DNA of 11,888 nucleotides from positions 1 to 11,888 of the forward strand of contig JADGOF010000038.1 of assembly GCA_017883105.1 (NCBI GenBank). Reading direction: 5' to 3'. The translations under genes were made by a program, and so were the position numbers. Below are positions 6,236-11,888 of this stretch, in pieces. The DNA comes from Acidimicrobiales bacterium (GTDB taxonomy: Bacteria; Actinomycetota; Acidimicrobiia; Acidimicrobiales; RAAP-2). Each line of letters begins with the position of its first letter. The stretch's first letter is position 1. The notes beneath the pieces were generated by a model. That model was given only the letters and a program-made list of their open reading frames with translations. It was not told the origin of the DNA and made no database searches.

Positions 6236-6787
6236 ATGACAGATGCATGGGGTCCCCTCGGGGCACTGGCCGGTGAGTGGGAAGGGGAAGGCGGACTGGA
6301 CACCGCCTTCTCGCACTCCCAGAACAAGGTGTTGGGTACTCCGTACCGGGAGAAGGCGACGTTGAAGCCCTTCGGACCGGTCGACAACGGAGCACAGCAC
6401 CTCTACGGCCTCGACTACAAAAGCGCCATGTGGCGCGGCGACGAGGAGAACCCCTTCCACACCGAGGTCGGCTACTGGCTCTGGGACGCGGCCACCGGTG
6501 AGGTCATGCGGGGCTTCGTCGTACCCCGTGGGATCACCGTCCTCGCCGGTGGCACCGCCACTGGCGATGCCACGAAGTTCACCCTCAAGGCGGCGCTCGG
6601 TGGGGAGCAGTACGCCATCGGTGAGGGCCGGTACCTCGCCCAGAACGCCACGACCCTCAGCTACGAGGTGACCATCGTCACCGGAGCCGACACCTGGTCC
6701 TATGACGAGACCACCATGCTGCGGATGAAGGAGCTCGACCAGCTGCTCCCGCACACCGACCACAACTCGTTGCGCCGGGTGGGCTGA
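6236..6787 (+). CDS. Nitrobindin-like heme-binding beta-barrel protein
   Basis: The 183-aa product belongs to the FABP-like/nitrobindin group (formerly DUF1794, Pfam PF08768), ten-stranded barrels that bind heme b through a C-terminal His and react with NO or peroxynitrite in characterised members. The GxWxGxG signature appears as GEWEGEG at 13-19. The central block HTEVGYWLWDAATGEVMRGF (75-94) and the VPRGITVLAGG turn are characteristic, as is the ending with HTDHNSLRR (173-181); His173 and His176 are the candidates for a heme ligand, but I cannot choose between them. Start ATG is supported by AAGGTGGAAG five bases upstream; an 18-codon extension is not needed. It follows the hotdog genes by 63 bases and converges with the iron importer 40 bases away. 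Cytoplasmic, no signal peptide. Confidence 0.85.
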   Translation: MTDAWGPLGALAGEWEGEGGLDTAFSHSQNKVLGTPYREKATLKPFGPVDNGAQHLYGLDYKSAMWRGDEENPFHTEVGYWLWDAATGEVMRGFVVPRGITVLAGGTATGDATKFTLKAALGGEQYAIGEGRYLAQNATTLSYEVTIVTGADTWSYDETTMLRMKELDQLLPHTDHNSLRRVG

Positions 6788-6827
6788 GGCTGGATCATCC
6801 GACCGGTCTGGCAGCACCCGGCGGCGT

Positions 6828-7892
6828 TCAGCCAGCGCGGGCGGGCCAGGCCAGGGCCGAACCCTCGGCGGTGATCTCCACCTCGCAGCCGTCGGGCACC
6901 GCCAGATCACCTTCGGCCCGGATGGTGATGGGCGCAGCGTCCACCGTCGATCGGGGATCGACGGTGATCACCGTGTCGTGACCGTGGAACTCGGTGCGGA
7001 CGACCACGCCCCGGAGACCGCTGCCGCTCAACGTGGTCGACAGCACCAACTGCTCGGGTCGGACCAGGGCCACCGCAGGGCCGGAACACGATCGGGCCAC
7101 CGGGTTGATCCGCAGCGCCAATGGCCCGAAGGGTGTGGTCACCCGCTCGCCGTCCACCGTGGCGGTGACCAGATTGGCATCACCGAGGAACCGGGCCATG
7201 GCCGGATCCACCGGGTGGTCGTAGAGGTCCTGGGGAGCGCCGTGCTGGCCGATGATCCCGTTGCGGATCACCGCCACCTGATCGGCGATCGACAGCGCCT
7301 CGTCCTGGTCGTGGGTGACCAGCAACGCGGTGATCCCGCCTGATCGCAGCACCCCTTGGACGTCGGAGCGCACACTGGACCGCAGGCCCGCGTCCAGCGA
7401 GGAGAACGGCTCGTCGAGGAGGACGAGTGCCGGGCGGATGGCCAATGCCCGGGCCAGTGCCACCCGCTGTTGCTGGCCACCGGAGAGCTGGTGGGGGTAC
7501 CGGCCGCCAAGTCCGGCCAGCCCTACCATCTCGAGGAGCTCGTCGGCGTTGGATCCGAGCTTCTTGCGCTTCGCCCGCTGCACGCCGAAGGAGACGTTGG
7601 CGGCCACGGTGAGATGGGGAAAGAGGGAGCCCTCCTGGGGTACGTAGCCGATGCCCCGCTGTTCGGGGGGCAGGGCGTGGTCGGCGTCCTCGACGATCCG
7701 GCCACCTAGCTCCACAGTGCCCCGGTCGGCCCGTTCGAATCCAGCCACCACCCGCAGGAGCGTGGTCTTGCCGCTGCCCGACGGTCCGAGGATGGCCGTC
7801 AGGGAGCCTTCGGGCACCGAGAGGCTCACTCCGGTCAGGACCGCCTGGCTCCCGAAGGCCTTGTGCAGGTCGGTGATGCGCAGCCCGGTCAC
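6828..7892 (-). CDS. fbpC: Iron ABC transporter ATP-binding protein (FbpC type)
   Basis: The 354-aa product is an importer ATPase that energises the adjacent permease. It shows Walker A GPSGSGKT at 36-43, Q-loop Gln86, the LSGGQ signature at 136-140, Walker B VLLDEP ending at 162, and switch His194, followed by a C-terminal TOBE-like regulatory domain (about 240-350) as in FbpC, PotA and MalK proteins. The start is a GTG at 7892 that overlaps the permease stop in a GTGA, so translation is coupled. The frame is open much further upstream, but that part is a shadow of the permease gene. It is the last gene of the operon and ends 40 bases from the convergent nitrobindin-like gene. The iron assignment rests on the binding protein of the operon. 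Confidence 0.92.
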   Translation of the reverse strand: MTGLRITDLHKAFGSQAVLTGVSLSVPEGSLTAILGPSGSGKTTLLRVVAGFERADRGTVELGGRIVEDADHALPPEQRGIGYVPQEGSLFPHLTVAANVSFGVQRAKRKKLGSNADELLEMVGLAGLGGRYPHQLSGGQQQRVALARALAIRPALVLLDEPFSSLDAGLRSSVRSDVQGVLRSGGITALLVTHDQDEALSIADQVAVIRNGIIGQHGAPQDLYDHPVDPAMARFLGDANLVTATVDGERVTTPFGPLALRINPVARSCSGPAVALVRPEQLVLSTTLSGSGLRGVVVRTEFHGHDTVITVDPRSTVDAAPITIRAEGDLAVPDGCEVEITAEGSALAWPARAG

Positions 7893-9487
7893 GTGAGACG
7901 ACCAGCGCGAGAGGGCAGCCGGTCGAACCATCGACCGAGGATATAGCTGGGCAGGACGGCAATGGCAATCATGATCCCGGCGTAGGGGGCGGCGGCCGCA
8001 TAGGAGAGACCGCTGGTGTAGGCCCAGAACTGAGTGGCCAGGGTCTGGACCCCGGTCGGCACCATCACCAGCGTGAGGGTGAGCTCGGTCACCGTGGACA
8101 AGAAGACCAGGCAGAACGCCGCGGCCAGGCCCGGGCCGACCAGGGGAAGCACGATCCGCCACCACACCACGACGCGCCGGCGACCGAGGGACCTGGCCAC
8201 GTCCTCGAGCGCCAGCGGCGCCTGGGCCACCGACGTGCGCACCGCCACCAGGGCCAACGGGAAGAACATGATGCTGTATCCGACGATCAGCAACGGCGGG
8301 CTCAGATACAGCGGCTGGACGGCCCGGATGGAGAAGAAGACGAGGGCCAGGGCGATGATCAGTCCCGGCACCGCCTGGATGACGAAGGTTCCCCGTTCGA
8401 GTGTGGCCGTCGATCGGCGAGGATGGCGCACGGTCAGCAGCACCACAGGCAGCGCCAGCAGGGTGGCCAGGCCCCCTGCCGCCGCGGCGTATCCCGCGGT
8501 GGTCAAAGCGGCCCCCACCAGCGAGGTGGAGGCGGGCAGTGTGGTGCTCCCACCCCGGACCAGCCAGTAGATGATCACGCCGATCGGGACCCCGAGGGCC
8601 AGGACGACCAGGGCGGTCAACCCCGCCAGGGCGGCGGCTGTGGCCCGTCCCAGCCGGTGGACGTTCCGGGCCCGGATGGCCCGGGTGGTGCGGGTCACCC
8701 GGCCTTTGCCCCGGGCCAGCGCCTCTCCGCCGAGCACCGCGAAGCTGACCACCACCAGGATGAGGGAGAGCGACGAGGCCACCGGGATGTTGTAGCTGCG
8801 CTGTGATTCGAAGAAGATCTCGGTGGTGAGCGTCTGGTAACGGAGGATCTCGAACGCCCCGTACTCGGCCAACAGGGCGAGCGACACCAGGACGCATCCA
8901 CCGAGCAGTGCCGGGCGGGCCTGGGCGAGTGTGACCCGTCGGAAGGTCTCGAGGCGGGAGAGTCCGAGCGATCGGGCCACCTCCTCCTGTCCGGGGTCGG
9001 AGCCCCGAAACGACGCGGCCACCGGAAGGTAGATCAGGGGATAGAGGGCGAGGGTCATGACCAACACGGCGCCGAAGAAGCCGTGCACCGCGGGGACCAC
9101 CGATACCCAGCCGAAGCCGATGACGAAGTCGGGGATGGCCACGGGGAGGACCACCGCCACCGCCCAGAACCGCCGGCCGGGGAGGTCGGTCTGCTCCACC
9201 AGCCACGCGGCGGCGGTGCCGATCACTGCGCACGCCGCAGTCACCACAGCCGACAGGCGGATGGTGTTCCACAGCAGCGTGAGCGTGAAGCGCCGGAACA
9301 CCAGCTGTACGATCTCCGACCAGCCGGTCTGCGCGGCCTGGACGACCACGTAGACCAAAGGGAGGGCGAGCAGTGCAGCCACCAGGATGGCGAGCAACCA
9401 CAGGACGAGCGGCCGACGCGTCCGTGGCGGCGCGGCGACGTCGATAGGCCCGAGAAGGTCGGCCTCGGTGGTCGCCGCCAGGCTCAT
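7889..9487 (-). CDS. fbpB: Iron ABC transporter permease, fused double-domain (FbpB type)
   Basis: The 532-aa product is an inner-membrane permease with two homologous halves, the arrangement known for FbpB/SfuB ferric-iron permeases. Each half ends in an EAA-type loop that contacts the ATPase: EEVARSLGLSRLETFRRVTL (168-187) and EDVARSLGRRRVVVWWRIVL (428-447). About twelve hydrophobic segments can be read, six per half, for example at 27-50, 80-98, 108-130, 140-157, 195-208, 240-253, 285-309, 330-353, 366-387, 396-416, 450-475 and 500-517. The start ATG at 9487 has a modest GGTGAG site upstream. It lies 83 bases after the binding-protein gene and overlaps the ATPase start by four bases. Its job is Fe3+ passage into the cytoplasm after release from the binding protein. 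Confidence 0.93.
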   Translation of the reverse strand: MSLAATTEADLLGPIDVAAPPRTRRPLVLWLLAILVAALLALPLVYVVVQAAQTGWSEIVQLVFRRFTLTLLWNTIRLSAVVTAACAVIGTAAAWLVEQTDLPGRRFWAVAVVLPVAIPDFVIGFGWVSVVPAVHGFFGAVLVMTLALYPLIYLPVAASFRGSDPGQEEVARSLGLSRLETFRRVTLAQARPALLGGCVLVSLALLAEYGAFEILRYQTLTTEIFFESQRSYNIPVASSLSLILVVVSFAVLGGEALARGKGRVTRTTRAIRARNVHRLGRATAAALAGLTALVVLALGVPIGVIIYWLVRGGSTTLPASTSLVGAALTTAGYAAAAGGLATLLALPVVLLTVRHPRRSTATLERGTFVIQAVPGLIIALALVFFSIRAVQPLYLSPPLLIVGYSIMFFPLALVAVRTSVAQAPLALEDVARSLGRRRVVVWWRIVLPLVGPGLAAAFCLVFLSTVTELTLTLVMVPTGVQTLATQFWAYTSGLSYAAAAPYAGIMIAIAVLPSYILGRWFDRLPSRAGRLT

Positions 9488-9546
9488 GACGGTCTCACCA
9501 CGTCCGAGTCACCGTGCCCATGGTCGGGTCGGCTGCACCCCAGGTC

Positions 9547-9569
9547 GGTCGCATGGTGTGCAGGCGACC
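9547..9569 (-). terminator. Hairpin after the binding-protein gene, possible partial terminator
   Basis: GGTCGC (9547-9552) and GCGACC (9564-9569) form a six-pair stem with an 11-base loop, starting one base after the binding-protein stop codon. Such intercistronic hairpins can protect the upstream message or reduce read-through so that the binding protein exceeds the permease. The stem is short, so this is tentative. Confidence 0.3.
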
Positions 9570-9570
9570 A

Positions 9571-10620
9571 CTACGCCAACTGCGCTTGTTGGAGCAAGGT
9601 CGTCGCCGACGAGCCGTCACCCAGCTCGGCGACGGTCAACGGGGCCGGTTGTAGCGCATCGAACGGCGGCAGTGGCTGCGCGGTGGTGACGCCCGAGCCG
9701 ATCGGGTACTCGTAGCTCTGGCTCTTAGCGATGATCTCCTGACCCTGGGCGCTGACCAGAAAGGCCAGGAACTTTTGACTGGCGGTCTTCTCGCTGCTCG
9801 ATGCCAACACGCCCGCGCCGGAGACGTTGAGCAGGTAACCGGCATCCCGGGGGGCGAAGGTGGCCACGGCGGAGTGCATGGACGCCGTCCCCACCTCGGC
9901 CCGCTGGCGGTACCAGTAGTAGCTGTTGATGATCCCGATGGCCACCCGTCCCTGGTTGACATCACTGGTCAGCCTCTCGTTGTCGGGATAGAGATTGCCC
10001 TCGGCGTTGGACTTGATGGCGGTCAACCACTTGGCGGCGGCCGCCTTCCCGTAGGTCCGTTCGATGGAGATGACGATGGGGAGGAAGTCCGTCTCACCGC
10101 CCGCCAGTCCCAGCTTGCCCTTCCACTTCGGATCGGCGAGGCCCATCACCGACTTCGGGAGCTGGGCCGGGGTGAGCTGATCGGTGTTGTAGACCATCGC
10201 GCTGGACCGAACCGAGACACCGACCCACTCGCCCTTGGGAGAGCTGTACTTGGAGGGTACGGCAGCCAGAGTGGCCGCATCCACCGGGACCAGGAGGCTC
10301 TTCTCCTGCAGCAGCTCGAGGGCGGGGGAGTTCTCGGCATAGACGACGTCGGCCGGGGACGCCGATCCCTCCGTGATGATCTGATTGACCAACACCGACT
10401 CGTCGTCGTTGCGGACCTTCACCTGGATGCCGGTCTTCTTCTCGAATGCCGCGACGAGGGCGTTGGTGGTCTGTTCGTGTTGGCCGTTGTAGAGAGTGAT
10501 GGTGGTCTGTCCGCCACCCGATGAGGACGGGGAGCCGCATGCCGCACCGAACAGGGCCACGGCCACCAGGACGGCCGGGACGGTGAGCCCGGGTTGCCAC
10601 ATTCCCCTGCGAGCCTTCAT
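9571..10620 (-). CDS. fbpA: Ferric-iron ABC transporter substrate-binding lipoprotein (FbpA type)
   Basis: This 349-aa extracytoplasmic solute-binding protein carries Fe3+ to the permease. An N-terminal signal with hydrophobic core 12-25 leads to Cys28; the preceding residues GAA are a slightly unusual lipobox (no Leu/Val at -3), but a membrane-anchored lipoprotein is likely. A Ser/Gly linker precedes the mature fold. The four residues that bind iron in Haemophilus FbpA have clear counterparts: His48 in YNGQHE, Glu84 in NQIITEG, and Tyr234-Tyr235 in NSYYWYRQRAE. The SPADVVYAENS block (88-98) is also typical. First gene of the three-gene operon; a 178-base divergent region upstream holds a promoter with an overlapping dyad. 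The assignment to ferric iron rather than sugar, phosphate or thiamine transport is based on these ligands. Confidence 0.93.
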   Translation of the reverse strand: MKARRGMWQPGLTVPAVLVAVALFGAACGSPSSSGGGQTTITLYNGQHEQTTNALVAAFEKKTGIQVKVRNDDESVLVNQIITEGSASPADVVYAENSPALELLQEKSLLVPVDAATLAAVPSKYSSPKGEWVGVSVRSSAMVYNTDQLTPAQLPKSVMGLADPKWKGKLGLAGGETDFLPIVISIERTYGKAAAAKWLTAIKSNAEGNLYPDNERLTSDVNQGRVAIGIINSYYWYRQRAEVGTASMHSAVATFAPRDAGYLLNVSGAGVLASSSEKTASQKFLAFLVSAQGQEIIAKSQSYEYPIGSGVTTAQPLPPFDALQPAPLTVAELGDGSSATTLLQQAQLA

Positions 10621-10709
10621 TGGTGGGTATCCCGTCCTGCGTCGTCGGACCGCTGCTCAACTGGATTCAGCGGTCTCTGGTGCCGTAAGTAAGGTCACTA
10701 TGAGTAAAA

Positions 10710-10739
10710 ATATTAGGTAACCCGAATAATAGCTGTCAA
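10710..10739 (-). promoter_or_regulatory. Promoter of the iron importer operon
   Basis: On the minus strand a perfect -35 TTGACA (10739-10734) is followed after 18 bases by TAATAT (10715-10710), predicting a start near 10703 and a leader of about 80 bases. The stretch is the most AT-rich in the window. Confidence 0.55.
10711..10728. promoter_or_regulatory. Candidate operator dyad over the iron importer promoter
   Basis: The 18-bp dyad TATTnGG-N4-CCnAATA pairs at six of nine positions and lies across the spacer and -10 of the importer promoter, where a bound repressor would block RNA polymerase. One arm, read on the minus strand as TTACCTAA, resembles a DtxR/IdeR half site (TAACCTAA); the other arm does not, so the regulator is not identified. 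Confidence 0.45.
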
Positions 10740-10786
10740 CCAGGGGATTCCGCCACGAGGCCGGAACTTCGCAGGAGCGCTCCCGG

Positions 10787-10792
10787 TAGGGT
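10787..10792 (+). promoter_or_regulatory. Candidate -10 element of the divergent SDR gene
   Basis: TAGGGT ends six bases before the ATG at 10799, the spacing expected of a leaderless transcript. Seventeen bases upstream lies GAACTT, part of GGAACTT at 10763-10769, which resembles the -35 of ECF sigma-factor promoters. Alternatively the same TAGGG is a weak ribosome site. Confidence 0.35.
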
Positions 10793-10798
10793 GTCACC

Positions 10799-11698
10799 AT
10801 GAGCCGACCAGCGTCGAACGGGGTCGCCCCGATGGACGGGAAGACCGTGGTCATCACCGGCGGCAACTCGGGGGTGGGCAAGGCGACGGCAACCGCGTTG
10901 GCCGCGGCCGGGGCCCATGCGGTCATCACGGCTAGGAGCGAGCCGCGTGGTCTCGCGGCCCTCGCCGACATCCGCCGTGCCAGTGGCTCCGACCGGGTCG
11001 ACCTGGTGGTGTTCGACTTGGCTGACCTGGCGTCGGTGCGCAGCGGGGCCGCGGAGATCCTGCAGCGGTTCGAGACGATCGACGTGCTCATCAACAATGC
11101 CGGCCTGGTGCTTACCGAACGGACGGAGACCAAGGATGGCTTCGAGGCCACGTTCGGCATCAACCACCTGGGTCCGTTCCTCCTGACCCAGCTGCTGACC
11201 AAACGATTGATCGCGTCCGCCCCGGCCCGGGCGGTGAACGTGTCCTCCACGGCCCACCAGGGCGCCCGCCGCGGGCTCGACTTCGACGATCTCCAGTCCC
11301 GTGACAACTACCGGAGCATGCAGGCCTACGGCCGCTCCAAGCTCGCCAACATCCTGTTCACCACCGAGCTGGCCCGGCGGCTTTCCGACCGCGGGGTCAC
11401 CGCCAACTCGCTCCACCCGGGCATGGTGGCCACCGGGTTCGCCAGGGACGGGGACACCAAGGGGGTCATGGCATTCGGGATCAAGTTGATCAAGCCGTTC
11501 GTGCTCACTCCGGCCCAGGGTGCCCGCACCTCGGTCTATCTGGCCTCCTCGCCCGAGGTCGCCGGGGTCACCGGCCAGTACTTCGTCAAGTGCCGGCCGA
11601 AGCAACCTTCTCCCCCGGCACGGGATGAGGCAGCAGCCGTCCTTCTGTGGTCGATCAGCGAAGAACTGGTCGGCGAGGCGTCTTCGGCAGCTGACTGA
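10799..11698 (+). CDS. Retinol-dehydrogenase-like SDR oxidoreductase
   Basis: The 299-aa product is an NADP(H)-dependent short-chain dehydrogenase of the RDH/WW-oxidoreductase-like branch, which acts on hydrophobic alcohols, aldehydes or ketones. It shows TGGNSGVG at 20-27, Arg46 after the second strand (favouring NADP), FDLADLASV at 72-80, NNAG at 99-102, INHLGPFLL with Asn122, catalytic Ser149 or Ser150, and Tyr177-xxx-Lys181. LHPGMVATGF at 205-214 is typical of this branch. Start could also be the ATG at 10832 (codon 12), which sits directly before the conserved MDGKTVVITGG; the upstream ATG is chosen for its TAGGGT/TAGGG context. It is divergent from the iron importer and followed by a hairpin. 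The C-terminal tail beyond 265 is Pro/Ala-rich and variable. Substrate unknown; no sequence link to iron. Confidence 0.92.
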   Translation: MSRPASNGVAPMDGKTVVITGGNSGVGKATATALAAAGAHAVITARSEPRGLAALADIRRASGSDRVDLVVFDLADLASVRSGAAEILQRFETIDVLINNAGLVLTERTETKDGFEATFGINHLGPFLLTQLLTKRLIASAPARAVNVSSTAHQGARRGLDFDDLQSRDNYRSMQAYGRSKLANILFTTELARRLSDRGVTANSLHPGMVATGFARDGDTKGVMAFGIKLIKPFVLTPAQGARTSVYLASSPEVAGVTGQYFVKCRPKQPSPPARDEAAAVLLWSISEELVGEASSAAD

Positions 11699-11728
11699 CC
11701 GGTGTGCCGGCCGCGCCCGGACACCGGT
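11698..11728 (+). terminator. Hairpin terminator after the SDR gene
   Basis: Arms 11698-11705 and 11721-11728 pair over eight bases, then after one bulged G the CCGG at 11707-11710 pairs with CCGG at 11717-11720, leaving a six-base loop. It begins at the last base of the SDR stop codon. No T-run follows. Confidence 0.65.
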
Positions 11729-11752
11729 CCGCCTGTCGCTCGAGTCCCCGTC

Positions 11753-11888
11753 CTAGGAGGCTGCTGAAGTAGCTCACCAACCCTGGCGGACTGTCTCGTT
11801 GGGAGGGTCATTTTCGTCCTCGAAGATGCATTGCGACCCTCTGGAACGATCTCAGAGGATTGTGGACAACAGCGCATTCCTCGAATGC
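11753..11888. mobile_element. Possible insertion-sequence edge, incomplete
   Basis: After CTAG at 11753-11756 the sequence GAGGCTGCTGAAGTAG resembles, from memory, the outer ends of IS1182-type elements, and CTAG is a plausible palindromic target. Base composition drops here relative to the genes before, and no coding frame in the native style continues. A seven-base inverted repeat GAGGGTC/GACCCTC is present at 11803-11809 and 11835-11841. No transposase is visible inside the window, so this call is weak; the stretch may be plain intergenic DNA. Confidence 0.22.

Noticed and set aside
6788..6827. Terminator between the nitrobindin-like and ATPase genes
   Set aside because: I found no convincing stem-loop in these 40 bases.
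5531..6910. Minus-strand open frame opposite the second hotdog and nitrobindin-like genes
   Set aside because: Shadow frame; His/Arg-rich product without motifs, whereas the plus strand has HGG and GxWxGxG signatures.
7889..7896. TCACGTGA palindrome at the permease/ATPase overlap
   Set aside because: Short, and explained by the GTGA stop/start overlap; no evidence of a binding site.
7893..9401. Upstream extension of the ATPase frame
   Set aside because: It overlaps the permease in another phase; the ABC domain begins at the GTG at 7892, which is coupled to the permease stop.
10713..10731. Full 19-bp IdeR/DtxR box
   Set aside because: Only about 12 of 19 positions match and one half site is absent; kept only as an unspecified dyad.
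11536..11877. Minus-strand open frame at the window end as a transposase fragment
   Set aside because: The product has no transposase motif and mostly runs antisense to the SDR C-terminus.

Overview
The window is high-GC DNA with actinobacterial character: strong GC bias at third codon positions, GTG starts next to ATG starts, stop/start overlaps, and SnoaL-like, SDR and hotdog protein families. A member of the Actinomycetota, perhaps an acidimicrobial lineage, fits best, but no rRNA or marker gene fixes the taxon. I see no tRNA, rRNA, CRISPR array or phage gene.

Layout. (1) 1-313: a short unrecognised ORF with a strong Shine-Dalgarno (SD) site, closed by a perfect 26-nt palindrome acting as a shared terminator. 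(2) 314-2470, minus strand: a SRPBCC-fold protein followed by a GH13 alpha-glucosidase. The conserved N-terminal Trp-Trp of the glucosidase lies upstream of its first ATG, so its annotated start is doubtful. (3) 2471-3172: a divergent intergenic region with a possible 43-codon ORF, an inverted repeat and an 89-aa protein with a CX4C-X12-CX2H metal-binding pattern. (4) 3173-6172, plus strand: a tight operon of a SnoaL-like protein, a classical SDR and two translationally coupled proteins, each made of two hotdog domains. A nitrobindin-like beta-barrel protein follows at 6236-6787. (5) 6828-10620, minus strand: a complete ferric-iron ABC importer in the order binding protein, fused permease, ATPase. 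The binding protein keeps the His-Glu-Tyr-Tyr iron ligands of FbpA. Its promoter region has a TTGACA/TAATAT pair with a dyad lying over the spacer and -10. (6) 10799-11698, plus strand: a retinol-dehydrogenase-like SDR, divergent from the importer, then a hairpin terminator. (7) 11729-11888: lower-GC DNA without a recognisable gene, possibly the edge of an insertion sequence.

How it fits together. The iron importer and its operator form a self-contained iron-acquisition unit. The SnoaL/SDR/hotdog operon looks like a small acyl-CoA or polyketide/steroid-like side-chain processing module; its substrate cannot be read from the sequence. The most unusual element is the pair of coupled double-hotdog proteins, in which all four domains keep the helix acidic residue but only one keeps the HGG motif.
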